From: CAWHOW01 sp963831005 | GTDB taxonomy: Bacteria; Bacteroidota; Bacteroidia; Bacteroidales; CG2-30-32-10 | Reading direction: 5' to 3' | Length of the DNA: 64,000 bases | NCBI GenBank assembly: GCA_963831005.1 | Contig: CAWHOW010000007.1 | Location: 1 to 64,000 of the forward strand | In this document: piece after piece, positions 27,023 to 36,869 of the stretch | Layout: the number at the start of each line of letters is the position of its first letter | How positions within the stretch are numbered: position 1 is the stretch's first letter | Made by a program: the position numbers and the translations under genes | Notes under the pieces: generated by a model | Databases searched by the model: none | The model's input: only the letters and a program-made list of their open reading frames with translations | What the model was told of the DNA's origin: nothing

Positions 27023-27982
27023 TTATGCTTTATAAGAAGAAAGAAATGCATTGATGCTCTTCTCAACTCTCTTTATAATGTCTGTAACATCCCACTTCAC
27101 AAACTTCTGACCAGTTATGCTTTCATAAAGTTCGATATATCTTTCTGAAATTTTATTAGCAAAATCATCTGTGAGTTCGGGAAGCTTCTGCCCTGATTCT
27201 CCCTGGAAACCATTTGCCATAAGCCATTCACGAACAAATTCCTTCGACAGTTGTTTCTGCGCTTCTCCCTTTGCCTGACGTTCTTCGTAACCTTCAAGAT
27301 AGAAATAACGTGAAGAATCAGGAGTGTGAATTTCATCAATCAGGTAAATCTCACCATCCTTTTTCCCGAATTCATATTTCGTATCAACAAGGATAAGCCC
27401 CATTTTATTGGCTATCTCGCTGCCTCTTTTGAAAAGCTGAAGAGAATATTTCTCAAGCATTGCATAATCTTTTTCTGATACTAAACCTTCAGAAATGATC
27501 TCGGCACGGGAAATGTTTTCATCATGCCTTCCCTGTTCTGCTTTAGTTGTAGGCGTTAAAATAGGCTTGGAAAATCTCTGGTGTTCTTTCATTCCGTCAG
27601 GAATAGGCACACCACATATCTGCCTTGAACCCTTTTTGTATTCACGCCATGAACTGCCGGTAAGATATCCACGGACTATCATCTCGATTGCAAAAGGTTC
27701 GCACCTGTGTCCTACGGTAACCATTGGGTCAGGAGTTGCAATCTTCCAGTTAGGAACTATATCTGCTGTTGCATCCAAAAACTTTGCAGCTATCTGGTTC
27801 AGCACTTGCCCTTTGTAAGGAATACCTTTGGGCAACACCACGTCAAATGCTGATATCCTGTCGGAAACAAGCATGACAAGAATCTTGTCATCAATATTAT
27901 ATACATCTCGCACTTTGCCTTTATAAAAGCTCTTCTGCCCGGGAAATTTATAATTTGTTTCAACAATTGTGTTTAATGCCAT
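27023..27982 (-). CDS. purC: phosphoribosylaminoimidazolesuccinocarboxamide synthase
   Basis: A 319-residue SAICAR synthetase: FYKGKVRDVY, LVSDRISAFDVVLP, EMIVRGYLTGSSWREYKKG, LILVDTKYEFG and DEIHTPDSSRYF. It ligates aspartate to CAIR in de novo purine synthesis. The length (about 310-320) is typical of the longer Bacteroidota and eukaryote-like form. It lies 9 bp after phoH in the same direction. Confidence 0.96.
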   Translation of the reverse strand: MALNTIVETNYKFPGQKSFYKGKVRDVYNIDDKILVMLVSDRISAFDVVLPKGIPYKGQVLNQIAAKFLDATADIVPNWKIATPDPMVTVGHRCEPFAIEMIVRGYLTGSSWREYKKGSRQICGVPIPDGMKEHQRFSKPILTPTTKAEQGRHDENISRAEIISEGLVSEKDYAMLEKYSLQLFKRGSEIANKMGLILVDTKYEFGKKDGEIYLIDEIHTPDSSRYFYLEGYEERQAKGEAQKQLSKEFVREWLMANGFQGESGQKLPELTDDFANKISERYIELYESITGQKFVKWDVTDIIKRVEKSINAFLSSYKA

Positions 27983-27991
27983 ATCGTTTAT

Positions 27992-28942
27992 TTATTTTTT
28001 GTTATTACTATCTTTCTCGTAAGCTTCAACGATCTTGTTCACCAGGCGGTGACGAACAATATCGCGGGCATCAAGCATAATAAAATCTATTCCCTGCACA
28101 TCTTTTAAAAGCTTCATGGAATGTATCAATCCTGAAGACTGGTTCCTCGGCAAATCTATTTGAGTAACATCTCCCGTAATAATGAATTTAGAGTTTCTTC
28201 CCATCCTGGTGAGAAACATTTTCATCTGTGGTTCGGTTGCATTTTGTGCTTCATCTAAAATAGCAAATGCATTTTCAAGCGTACGTCCGCGCATAAATGC
28301 AAGAGGAGCAACTTCTATAGTTCCGTCTTCCATGAAAGAATACAATTTCTGCGAAGGTATCATATCACGCAATGCATCATACAAAGGCTGTAAATAAGGG
28401 TCAAGCTTATCTTTCAGATCGCCCGGAAGGAAACCAAGATTCTCTCCTGCTTCAACTGCAGGTCTTGTTAATATTATTCTTCTGACCTCTTTATTCTTTA
28501 ACGCACGCACAGCAAGCGCAACAGCAGTATATGTTTTGCCTGTTCCTGCAGGGCCAACAGCAAATAACATATCATTCTTATCATAACTCTCCACCATTCG
28601 CTGCTGATTGATAGTACGGGCTTTAATAGGGACTCCATTCTTTCCATGAACAAGAACATCCTTATCAACTTCCTCTCCATTGTATGATTGCTGCGAATCC
28701 ATTATATATTCAATATCTTTTTCCGATACTTTCCCGAATTTCTCATAATGCAACAGAAGGATTTCAAAACGCTCTACAAACTGGTCAAGCTCTTCTTTGT
28801 CCCCAATTGCCTTTATCATATCGCCGCGTGAAATTATCTTCAGCTTGGGAAAGAATTTCCTGATAACTTCAAGATGGTTGTCGTTTACACCGAATAATTC
28901 AACCGGATTTATCGCTTCGAGAGTGAAAGTTTTTTCTGTCAT
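27992..28942 (-). CDS. PhoH-family ATPase
   Basis: A 316-residue protein. After an N-terminal RNA-binding-like segment come Walker A GPAGTGKTYTAVALAV, RPAVEAGENLGFLPGD, Walker B FAILDEAQNAT and TGDVTQIDLP. It belongs to the PhoH/PhoL group, thought to act as an RNA-linked ATPase or helicase. Lies upstream of purC in one minus-strand run and is divergent from the SAM hydrolase gene. Confidence 0.92.
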   Translation of the reverse strand: MTEKTFTLEAINPVELFGVNDNHLEVIRKFFPKLKIISRGDMIKAIGDKEELDQFVERFEILLLHYEKFGKVSEKDIEYIMDSQQSYNGEEVDKDVLVHGKNGVPIKARTINQQRMVESYDKNDMLFAVGPAGTGKTYTAVALAVRALKNKEVRRIILTRPAVEAGENLGFLPGDLKDKLDPYLQPLYDALRDMIPSQKLYSFMEDGTIEVAPLAFMRGRTLENAFAILDEAQNATEPQMKMFLTRMGRNSKFIITGDVTQIDLPRNQSSGLIHSMKLLKDVQGIDFIMLDARDIVRHRLVNKIVEAYEKDSNNKK

Positions 28943-29024
28943 GAAAACATTAAAGATATTTACTACTTTTGAGGCACAAAATTAACAACATTTTCCGAAT
29001 AATGTAATTGCGTAAATTTCAGCA

Positions 29025-29807
29025 ATGGCAATTATTACACTAACTACCGACTGGGGATTTAAAGACCATTACACCGGCGCAGTGAAAGGCGCCCTGCTTT
29101 CGTTAATGCCTGATGTTACCATTGTTGACATTACCCACCATATCCCCCAGTTTGATATTGAACCCGCTTCGTTCGTGATAAGGAACTGTTATTACAATTT
29201 TCCAAAAGGTACTGTTCATATCATCGGCATCAATACGGAGGCATCTATTGAATCCCCCCATACAGCGATACTTTACGACGGGCATTATTTCATTGGCGCT
29301 GATAATGGTATCTTCTCCCTGATATTTTCGGGGAAACCGGAAAAGATAATTGAACTGAACATTACACAGGATTCGGATTATTTCACCTTTTCAACACGGG
29401 ATGTGTTTGTTAAAGCCGCCGTAATGATTTTACAAGGGAAAAAGCTGGAAGAAATAGGCTTTGAAAAGCAAACGCTGAATGAACAGCTTCACCTGAGCCC
29501 GGTAATTGAAGCCAACACCATTAAAGGGAATATCATTTATGTTGATTCGTACGAAAATGCTATTAGCAATATAAGCGAGAAGCTTTTCCGCGAAGTGGGG
29601 AAAGGAAGGAAGTTTGTTATCACTTTCCGCAGCGGTTACGAAATTGAGGCTATCAGTCAGGCTTATAAAGATGTTGACCCAGGTGAAAAACTGGCATTGT
29701 TCGGCACTTCTGGCAACCTTGAAATTGCCATGAACATGGGAAATGCAAGCAGCCTGCTCGGGCTGAAAATGAGAGATTCCGTGCGCATTGATTTTGATGA
29801 AAAATAG
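29025..29807 (+). CDS. S-adenosyl-L-methionine hydroxide adenosyltransferase family (DUF62)
   Basis: A 260-residue protein: ITLTTDWGFKDHYTGAVKG at the N-terminus, VDITHHIPQFDIEPASFV, and C-terminal LFGTSGNLEIAMNMG. Family members split SAM into adenosine and methionine using a water-derived hydroxide, or in rare cases a halide. The hydrolase activity is the default. A -7-like TACTTTTG lies at 28964. Single gene. Confidence 0.9.
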   Translation: MAIITLTTDWGFKDHYTGAVKGALLSLMPDVTIVDITHHIPQFDIEPASFVIRNCYYNFPKGTVHIIGINTEASIESPHTAILYDGHYFIGADNGIFSLIFSGKPEKIIELNITQDSDYFTFSTRDVFVKAAVMILQGKKLEEIGFEKQTLNEQLHLSPVIEANTIKGNIIYVDSYENAISNISEKLFREVGKGRKFVITFRSGYEIEAISQAYKDVDPGEKLALFGTSGNLEIAMNMGNASSLLGLKMRDSVRIDFDEK

Positions 29808-29887
29808 TTACTACCAACTAAACACACACATCAGCTATTATATTTAAATTTGATATTTATTATATCAAACACAATTCATTTAACTAC

Positions 29888-30295
29888 CTACTCAGCCCTC
29901 ACATTAACTGTAAGTATAACATTCATTTTAGTTACTGTACCGTTTTCTATTCCCGGAGTGTATTTCAGGTTTTTAACTAGTTGTAAAATTTCATCATCAA
30001 TTCCTTTATTAATTCCGCTTAATACGGCTAAATTTGTAATTGAACTATCAGGCATTACATCAAAACTTACCATAACTGTCCCTCTAAGTTTATTTGCAAT
30101 ATCTGCATCGGAATAATGAATATTATTTAAGAAATAGTTAAACAAATTCTGGTCGCCACCCGGGAAAGAAGGCTCCTGTTGGGTAACCACGTTAAAATTT
30201 GCTCCAATTTGTTCGTTTCCAGAGGAGTTGTTTCCCTGGCAGTATGCTATTGCAGGAACCCACAACAATAGCAATATAATTAATGTTGTTTTCAT
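29888..30295 (-). CDS. secreted TonB C-terminal-domain protein
   Basis: 135 residues from ATG 30295 (a start 9 codons upstream is possible). The signal peptide is MKTTLIILLLLWVPAIAYCQ. After QEPSFPGGDQNLFNYFLNN comes the TonB C-terminal fold: LRGTVMVSFDVMPDSSITNLAV and ILQLVKNLKYTPGIENG. It lacks the membrane anchor and proline-rich spacer of a true TonB, so it is likely a periplasmic single-domain relative, common in Bacteroidota, rather than an energy transducer. Confidence 0.8.
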   Translation of the reverse strand: MKTTLIILLLLWVPAIAYCQGNNSSGNEQIGANFNVVTQQEPSFPGGDQNLFNYFLNNIHYSDADIANKLRGTVMVSFDVMPDSSITNLAVLSGINKGIDDEILQLVKNLKYTPGIENGTVTKMNVILTVNVRAE

Positions 30296-30436
30296 TTCCT
30301 TTAGTTTATACTTTATACACAAAGTTACGAAGCATTTATAAAAAATAAAATATAAATATTCAGAAAAAAATGCGTATATTCTGCATAATTTTAATAAAAA
30401 AAGGCAACGCTTTTACTATGCCCTTTCTGTTAACGG

Positions 30437-30488
30437 TTCTTTAACGGGAACACAGATAACACTGAGAAAACAGATTTACGCTGATTAA
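30437..30488. repeat. dispersed repeat, copy of the element at 18420
   Basis: GTTCTTTAACGGGAACACA, GATAACACTGA, then GATTTACGCTGAT, matching the copies near 18420 and 18512. The same 750-bp gene-free stretch (30296-31072) also holds array D. Confidence 0.7.
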
Positions 30489-30649
30489 AAAAGAAGCTAA
30501 CCACTAAGTGCACAAAGAAGGCACACTTGCCTTAAGGCAAGGTAGTGATCAGGATAAGTAGTCAAGATGCTCCAACTTGTGAATAACCCTAAATTCCCCT
30601 ATATTTACATCATTTTACAGTAAAACTAATTCGGTTTGCTGCAAAAAGT

Positions 30650-30880
30650 GAACTTTTAAGCTCCTGGCGTACACTTAATAAGTTGTAGAGTGTACTTATC
30701 AAGGCGTATAGTGTACTCATCAAGTCGCTGAGTGTACTCATCATGTCGTTGAGTATACTCATTAAGTCGTGGAGTATGCTTATTAAATCGTGGAGTGCAC
30801 TTATCAATTCGTTGTGCACACTCCATGAATCGTCATGCTCACTCTACAATTCTACGGGACAACTCCACAACTCTACAGAG
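30650..30880. repeat. 21-bp tandem repeat array D (about 10-11 units)
   Basis: Units start at 30671 and every 21 bp to 30860, with a degenerate unit at 30650. Typical central sequence is GTACTCATCAAGTCGCTGAGT, written here as GTACTCATCAAG plus TCGCTGAGT. ACTCA and TGAGT form dyad arms in the best units. The last three units drift strongly. No adjacent member of the array-associated protein family is seen; the flanking genes are the TonB-like protein and a CtpA protease. Confidence 0.93.
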
Positions 30881-31072
30881 ATGTCCTGTTGATATAAAAA
30901 CTTTGGTGTGGAGTTTATCTTGACGTAGGACGGATGGCTAGCTTTAATAAAGGAATTACGAACAATCTAACAACCAATTTTAATCATTTTTAACTAATTT
31001 ATAACTATTCCCCTTCAAATTTAGAGTACTTTTGCAATGAAATAAATTATTGAATTTTATAATACTATATTT

Positions 31073-32683
31073 ATGAAAATATCAATGCTTAATAAAATTA
31101 TTTTCTTCTTTTTCTTTGTATTTACAGCCTTTTCATCAATCACATACGCGCAAAAAGCAAGGAACAATTTTGAAGACGACAGCAAAAAACTAACCTCTGC
31201 CTTGCAGGTAATAGATCTGTTTTATGTTGACACTGTTAACAATAACAAGCTTGTTGAAACTGCCATTACCAATATGCTTAAAGACTTAGACCCTCATTCT
31301 GTTTACATGACCAAGGAAGAAATGCAGGAGGCTAACGAGCCGTTGCAAGGCAATTTCGACGGTATTGGCGTTCAGTTCAGCATAATGAAGGATACTATTA
31401 TGGTTGTTTCTACCATTGTTGGCGGACCATCTGCAAAACTTGGAATAATACCGGGCGACAGGATAGTAAAAATTAATAATGAGGATGCAACTGGAAGTAA
31501 AATAAACAATAATTATGTGCTTAAACATTTGCGCGGTGTAAAAGGAACAACCGTTAATGTAAGTATAAAACGCAGGGGAAAGAAAGACCTTATTGATTAT
31601 GCCATTGTTCGTGATAAAATTCCCATTAACAGTATTGATGCCACTTTTATGGCCACTACTGAAATAGGTTATATTAAACTGGATCGATTCGGAGCTACTA
31701 CTACCGATGAATTTGAACAAGCTATCACTAAACTGAAGTTCCAGGGAATGAAGAACCTCATTCTCGATCTTCGCGGAAATGGAGGTGGTTATTTGAATTC
31801 AGCCATAGAACTTGCTGATGAGTTCTTGAGCAAAGATAAACTTATTGTTTACACCCAGGGAATTAATAGTCCGCAACAAAAAGAATTCTCTACGGAGAAA
31901 GGTGATTTTGAAAATGGGAAATTGATTATACTTATTGACGAAAGTAGCGCCTCTGCAAGTGAAATTGTTTCAGGAGCCATACAAGACTGGGACAGAGGGC
32001 TTATTATTGGCAGGCGTTCATTCGGAAAAGGGCTTGTACAACGACCATTTACTCTTCCAGATGGTTCCGTTATAAGGTTGACCACTGCAAGATATTATAC
32101 TCCGTCAGGCAGGAACATTCAGAAACCTTACAATGAGGGAACTGACAAGTATTTCAAAGAACTGACCGACCGCTATAAACATGGAGAAGATTTTCACCAG
32201 GATAGTATTCATTTTCCTGATTCTCTTAAATTCTATACTTCAAAGAAAAGACTTGTATATGGCGGTGGTGGCATTATGCCTGATATTTTTATTCCTGCTG
32301 ATACATCTAAAATATCAGATTATTATAATGATATTCGGCGGAAAGGTTTGATGTACACATTTTCATTGCAGCTTTTGGATAAATCACGCGACAGTGTGCT
32401 TGCAAAGTATAAAGATGCCGCTTCATTTATTAAAGATTTTGTTGTGGATACAGTTTTTCTGAATAAGTTTATTGCTTATGCAGAAAAAGAAGGTGTTAAA
32501 AAGAATCAAAAGGGAATTGAATTATCAAAAGAATATCTTATCAATCAAATCAAAGCAAACATAGGCAGCAGCCTGTTCGATGTCAACACATATTATGTGA
32601 TCTCATCTGGCATAGATGATGATTACAAGAAAGCCATAGAAATGATGAACGATAAAACGTTTAAAAAGTACAAGATCGAATAA
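31073..32683 (+). CDS. S41-family C-terminal processing peptidase (CtpA-like)
   Basis: A 536-residue protein with a signal peptide (cleavage near TYAQ, residue 27). PDZ domain at about 92-170 (GIGVQFSI, GIIPGDRIVKINN), then the S41 core: ILDLRGNGGGYLNSA (230-244), DESSASASEIVSGA (289-302, containing the nucleophile Ser) and GRRSFGKGLVQ with the general-base Lys319. It processes or degrades periplasmic proteins from the C-terminus. Single gene, with a -7-like TACTTTTG at 31027. Confidence 0.93.
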   Translation: MKISMLNKIIFFFFFVFTAFSSITYAQKARNNFEDDSKKLTSALQVIDLFYVDTVNNNKLVETAITNMLKDLDPHSVYMTKEEMQEANEPLQGNFDGIGVQFSIMKDTIMVVSTIVGGPSAKLGIIPGDRIVKINNEDATGSKINNNYVLKHLRGVKGTTVNVSIKRRGKKDLIDYAIVRDKIPINSIDATFMATTEIGYIKLDRFGATTTDEFEQAITKLKFQGMKNLILDLRGNGGGYLNSAIELADEFLSKDKLIVYTQGINSPQQKEFSTEKGDFENGKLIILIDESSASASEIVSGAIQDWDRGLIIGRRSFGKGLVQRPFTLPDGSVIRLTTARYYTPSGRNIQKPYNEGTDKYFKELTDRYKHGEDFHQDSIHFPDSLKFYTSKKRLVYGGGGIMPDIFIPADTSKISDYYNDIRRKGLMYTFSLQLLDKSRDSVLAKYKDAASFIKDFVVDTVFLNKFIAYAEKEGVKKNQKGIELSKEYLINQIKANIGSSLFDVNTYYVISSGIDDDYKKAIEMMNDKTFKKYKIE

Positions 32684-32713
32684 GCTTTTAGGGTAGTTTA
32701 TCAATCATCCTGT

Positions 32714-32911
32714 TTACTTTCTTCCCAGCATCTCCATGTAATTACTTAAGGAGCGATTAAATGTCTTTTCATATTCTTTATTGAAATAACATGCCGGCAA
32801 CTCTCCGCTTTGTTTATGGTATGCTATACATTCGCAGCAAATTCCTTTTCTTGAGCATGGATACGTGCAATTGCAGGTATTCTTATTTTCACTTACTGAA
32901 CATGTTTTCAT
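32714..32911 (-). CDS. small cysteine-rich protein, DUF6485-like
   Basis: A 65-residue protein: NTCNCTYPCSRKGICCECIAYH with about eight cysteines clustered in the first half, then ELPACYF and a basic tail. The pattern matches the small DUF6485 family, presumably a metal or Fe-S binding protein; function unknown. Convergent with ctpA. Confidence 0.8.
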   Translation of the reverse strand: MKTCSVSENKNTCNCTYPCSRKGICCECIAYHKQSGELPACYFNKEYEKTFNRSLSNYMEMLGRK

Positions 32912-33073
32912 GATTTGTAATTTTAAGGATAGTTTGTTAATTCTATTTACCTTTTCTTTTAAGAAATCCGAATGCTACTGAAAATGGCCTTTTATCATTT
33001 CGAAATACGCCTTCATTTACTGATCTCACATCCTCCACTGTGTAAAAAGCTTGAGGGTTATATTTATTAATTA

Positions 33074-34033
33074 ATTTAAGTTGCCACCTATGATATCAAC
33101 AAATGATTATTGATAAAAATATTAAAAAGAGCAAAGTCTATCAACGGAAACTTCCGATAATGGTAGTTCCAACCAAACCATATCGAAGCCATGATAGACA
33201 ATGCCATTGCAATTTACTGTTTTATTTATGATTTTTTGAAAAAAATCGAACACAAAGAAGATAAACAAAGACAAATGAATGATGCCGAAATAATGCTTAT
33301 TGGTTTTCTTGCCATAAAAAGTTATGGTGGTCATTACGAAAAAGCGTTGCAATACGCAAAAGAAAGCGGCTTGTGTAAATTTGTATTGGGGAAAAGCAGA
33401 TTTAACAGGCGTTTGCATGCTATTGAAGATTTGATGCATCAAATCTTTCTTTCCGTTGGAGATACCTTTAAACAATTTAATACAAGCATGGAATATGCTA
33501 TGGATAGCTTCCCTGTTAGCCTTTGCCATAATATACGCATAGCAAGAAATAACCTTCTTCCATACGACAAAGAATATCATGGGAAATGTGTCTCTAAACA
33601 AGAATATTTTTACGGTTTTAAAATTCAAGTTATTACTACAATCAATGGTTGTCCTGTTGAATTCGCCATTGTTCCTGGTAGCTGGAGCGATAGCAGAGGC
33701 ATGAAAGCATTGCCGATGAATCTTCCTGAAGGAAGCAGAAATATTAGTGATAGCGGATATACGGATTATGTTGTAGAAGATTTGATGCTGGAATGTGAAA
33801 ATATTTGGCTGGATGTGGTTAGAAAGTCTAACAGCAAAAGAAAAGAACCGCCTTACAGAACCTTTTATAAAAACGTATTGAGAAAAGTAATTGAAACCAC
33901 TTTCTCTCAGATTACAGCTTGGTTTCCTAAACGAATTCATGCAACTTCTATTAAAGGTTTTTTATTGAAATTAAAATTATTTATTTGGAGCTTTACTTTT
34001 AATAAAGCTTTATGTGTATAAGTAGCAACTTAA
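33074..34033 (+). mobile_element. IS982-family insertion sequence (about 960 bp)
   Basis: Contains one transposase gene. The ends carry related inverted sequences: TTTAAGTTGCCACC on the left and, read inward from the right, TTAAGTTGCTAC. An 8-bp ATTAATTA occurs at 33066-33073 and 34034-34041 and is read as the target duplication, typical in length for IS982. The exact terminal base is uncertain by about 2 bp because the site is AT-rich. The insertion is inside the UPF0316 gene. Confidence 0.88.
33191..34021 (+). CDS. IS982-family DDE transposase
   Basis: A 276-residue transposase. The catalytic triad is seen as YAMDSFPV (Asp105), ISDSGYTDY (Asp187) and VIETTFSQI (Glu235). The family pattern YYGFKIQ-like YFYGFKIQVITTING and the C-terminal HATSIKGFLLKLKLFIWSF are present. 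Length and frame are intact, so the element may be active. The preceding sequence is the left end of the IS. Confidence 0.9.
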   Translation: MIDNAIAIYCFIYDFLKKIEHKEDKQRQMNDAEIMLIGFLAIKSYGGHYEKALQYAKESGLCKFVLGKSRFNRRLHAIEDLMHQIFLSVGDTFKQFNTSMEYAMDSFPVSLCHNIRIARNNLLPYDKEYHGKCVSKQEYFYGFKIQVITTINGCPVEFAIVPGSWSDSRGMKALPMNLPEGSRNISDSGYTDYVVEDLMLECENIWLDVVRKSNSKRKEPPYRTFYKNVLRKVIETTFSQITAWFPKRIHATSIKGFLLKLKLFIWSFTFNKALCV

Positions 34034-34717
34034 ATTAATTATAGAAATAAACCCTTGTATATTGTCACGTTTAATTACAGAGAATATGATCTTTACCTTC
34101 CCCTGCGAACCTTCAGCATCAACAACAGTAATGCCAAAATTTTGTAAACGAAGCATATTCACTAATTCACTTGTATCTGGTTTAGGAACGACACGTATCA
34201 TCACACTTCCGATTGATAACTTTTCTTCTAGTATCATCCCTATGTAATTACCCATAGCAAATCCTCCTCCATAGGCAATATAGCATATAACATTATCAAG
34301 GTGTTTCATGATCTGGCTAACAGCCAAAAGCCATATTATCACTTCAAAAAAGCCAAGCAACGGGACTACTTTCTTAATTCCTTTAGATACAAAAATAAGT
34401 CGTAATGTATCAAGGCTTACATCGCAAATACGTGCCAGAAAAATAAGTACCGGAAGTACTACCCATGTAAAAACTTCCGAATTAAAGAAAGCAGAGTTTA
34501 GCATAAAAAAAAGGTTTAGGAAATCAGGTGCAAACCTAGTTAATTTTAAGATATCTTAAAAGCTTCAGACAGGTTAGATCTTAAGTTTTGAAAAGCGATA
34601 CTTTAATGATTAATTTATATATTGTACAATTAATTTCAATATAATTTTACAAAGCATAGATTTGAATCATTTTTTTTATATTTTTGCAGCCCTAAGTTTA
34701 ATCGTTCATTAATATTT

Positions 34718-34793
34718 CGGGGTGTAGCGTAGCCCGGTTCATCGCGCCTGCTTTGGGAGCAGGAGGTCGCAGGTTCGAATCCTGCCACCCCGA
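34718..34793 (+). tRNA. tRNA-Pro (anticodon TGG)
   Basis: A 76-base cloverleaf. Acceptor stem CGGGGTG with CACCCCG and discriminator A; anticodon arm CCTGC-TTTGGGA-GCAGG reading TGG; T arm GCAGG-TTCGAAT-CCTGC. No CCA is encoded. TATTTTTG (34679-34686) is a -7-like element upstream. Confidence 0.97.
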
Positions 34794-34807
34794 CAATTTA
34801 GACACTT

Positions 34808-34832
34808 AAAGACCTGTAAATCAGGTCTTTTT
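34808..34832 (+). terminator. terminator after tRNA-Pro
   Basis: AAGACCTG / CAGGTCTT stem with a 5-base TAAAT loop and a T run, 15 bp after the tRNA. Confidence 0.8.
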
Positions 34833-35294
34833 CATTTTTTATTTAACAGTAAGAGAATATACCCTAGTATTCTCTTGGAATAGAATATCTTTGAACCCTC
34901 TTCTGTACGTCAGTATTAACACGGGTCTTAAAACCGTAAATATCAATGGTAACTTAAATGCATCCTTTTGCAAATAATGTTTCAATTTCATTCAAAATTC
35001 TTTTTCTGAAGAGATTATAAAAACTCCGACTCTTTCAATATTATTATACATTCTGTTTCGTAGTCAGGATAAACTGTAACAAAATAAATGAAATAAAAAG
35101 CAAATATCTAATCATTCAGCCTTAATGCAGGTTGCGTTTTTCAATGCAGTCAGTGACGGGTTTGGAGCAAGTATAATTGAAATAAAATGTTCTGCAATTT
35201 CCTGTATTACAATATCTGGTTTTTCCTTTTCGCTAATGGAAGTCTAAAAAATAGGTGTTCAGAGTTAGGTATTATGTCCGGACTGTTTTACAAT
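34833..35294. other. 462-bp stretch without recognised features
   Basis: AT-rich sequence between the tRNA terminator and the stop of the DUF2142-like gene. I see no ORF of convincing composition, repeat or RNA fold. Confidence 0.5.
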
Positions 35295-36794
35295 TTATAG
35301 GTGGAAAAAGTTATAGTTACTGGAAAATACATTCCATCTAAAAATGATCTCAGTTGAGGTAATGAATAATACAATTATAACAAGAACACCGATTCTATAG
35401 TTTTCATTTTTGATCCAGGAAAAAGCATAGTTCAGACCCTGCACATAGAGCAATAAAAATGGGATTAGTGCAGCGCTGATCAGTCGCCCGGAAACAAAAA
35501 ATGGAAAGGAATTAGAGGGATAGAAGCAATTGCCAAAGTCGAAACTGACAGAAAGCATTACCATAAAAAGTACTAGTGAAATAAAACTCCCGAATGAAAA
35601 CCAGTTCATATTTTGTTGAAGGGTATTTGTTTTATGACGAAAGCTGATTAGTGACCATGCAACAAAAATTATTGACGATAACCAATAAAAGTTAATTGTA
35701 ACTGGGATTCCCATTTGTGTTCCGCGCCAAATAATTTCTCCATGCCAAAAGCTGTTCATCAAAAGCGTCCAGAACATCTTTGCTCCTTGCAATGTGAAAA
35801 TAGGATGGCTAAAACAAAGAAGAAGTGATTTGTGGGTCCATCCCATAAGTTGAATCTTGCTTTCAGAACCTGTCCAGTCTCCGTTATTAAAGAAGTTCCA
35901 TGAATACCATGCAAGCAAAGGCACAAAAAGGCACAACAACAATAACCCAATGCTCTTTACTGAAGCAACAAATTTCTTTGTTCTTACTAATTTGAACACT
36001 TTGAAAAGCAGCATAAGTAAAATAACAACTGTCAGGACAAGGTTGCTTGTTTTCACAAGGACAGTTGCCGCCATAGCAATACCAGCCAGAATTCCTTGTC
36101 GCTTGCTTGGAATATCTGCACGCATGAATTCTATCATGCTGACAAATGCAAATCCGAAACAGACAGGTGACAATACATCACTCTGAATTGAATAAAAAGC
36201 ATCCTGCGGAAGAAATGCAGCCAGTATAGGAACTCCTAAAACAATGAACCGGTTTTCAGGGAATAACTTAATAGCAGCTATATAAGCAAGCCATACAATC
36301 AATGCCGCAAGAATAATATTGAGGAACCGTATCCAATAAAGTAACCATGCTCCATCTAATCCGAACAGACAGCCAAATCTTGTCCATATTCCGGCTACCA
36401 TATAATATAAAGGAGGTTGCGTTGATTCAGGGTTTGGGGCGTCTTTGTAAATAGCAATAGTTTTATCTAAATAGGGCTGAACTTTTATCCTGGATTGCTT
36501 CCATATAGGTTGGGGAATCTGCTTTCCCGGAAATTCGTCGAGTTTGGTGACAAACTCCGGCGAGTTGTACATAACAAAATCAGCAGCTGTTTCGGGCAGT
36601 ATCACTTCAAGTGATCGTGGAATATGACCATGACTGCATTTCATCACCATGTCGAAGTGTGCAAGCTCATCAACGTTATTGAAGAAAGGGTAGGCAGCCG
36701 AATAGATAAAAACCCGTATTGCTGCAAGTACGCAAAAAACAATAATCAGTCGAGGGTTGACTATATTTGTTTTTAAAAAACTATATCGCTTCAT
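35295..36794 (-). CDS. polytopic membrane protein, DUF2142/GT-C-like
   Basis: A 499-residue protein with 11-12 predicted membrane helices. The first periplasmic loop has NNVDELAHFDMVM (acidic/His motif near residues 39-51) and the second ESTQPPLYYMVAGIW, both typical of DUF2142 and related GT-C fold glycosyltransferases that use polyprenyl-linked sugars. It is the last gene of the minus-strand block beginning at 44205, 75 bp after the carrier-protein gene, which suggests a glycan-side role in that system. Donor and acceptor are unknown. Confidence 0.75.
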   Translation of the reverse strand: MKRYSFLKTNIVNPRLIIVFCVLAAIRVFIYSAAYPFFNNVDELAHFDMVMKCSHGHIPRSLEVILPETAADFVMYNSPEFVTKLDEFPGKQIPQPIWKQSRIKVQPYLDKTIAIYKDAPNPESTQPPLYYMVAGIWTRFGCLFGLDGAWLLYWIRFLNIILAALIVWLAYIAAIKLFPENRFIVLGVPILAAFLPQDAFYSIQSDVLSPVCFGFAFVSMIEFMRADIPSKRQGILAGIAMAATVLVKTSNLVLTVVILLMLLFKVFKLVRTKKFVASVKSIGLLLLCLFVPLLAWYSWNFFNNGDWTGSESKIQLMGWTHKSLLLCFSHPIFTLQGAKMFWTLLMNSFWHGEIIWRGTQMGIPVTINFYWLSSIIFVAWSLISFRHKTNTLQQNMNWFSFGSFISLVLFMVMLSVSFDFGNCFYPSNSFPFFVSGRLISAALIPFLLLYVQGLNYAFSWIKNENYRIGVLVIIVLFITSTEIIFRWNVFSSNYNFFHL

Positions 36795-36869
36795 ATTTTT
36801 TTTGAACTATATAATATCCATTTATAGTTCTTTAGCAATGACAATTACAAAACGCCTTATTTTTCAATC

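Larger units (their letters stand above)
32943..34504 (-). pseudogene. UPF0316/DUF5698 membrane protein gene split by IS982
   Basis: The 5' part (34504 to 34034) encodes an N-terminal membrane domain (VLPVLIFLARICDVSLDTLR, FFEVIIWLLAVSQIM) and a DUF2179-like region up to RDNIQGFISIIN. The 3' part (33065 to 32943) continues as KYNPQAFYTVEDVRSVNEG and ends FGFLKRKGK and a TAG stop. Deleting the IS and one 8-bp duplication rejoins the frame exactly, giving a protein of about 197 residues, the normal family length. In the interrupted state the ORF runs into the IS and ends at 34010. The protein's function is unknown. It is very likely inactive here. Confidence 0.9.

Noticed and set aside
33122..33940. 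272-codon minus-strand ORF opposite the IS982 transposase
   Set aside because: Shadow of the transposase; composition lacks any domain.
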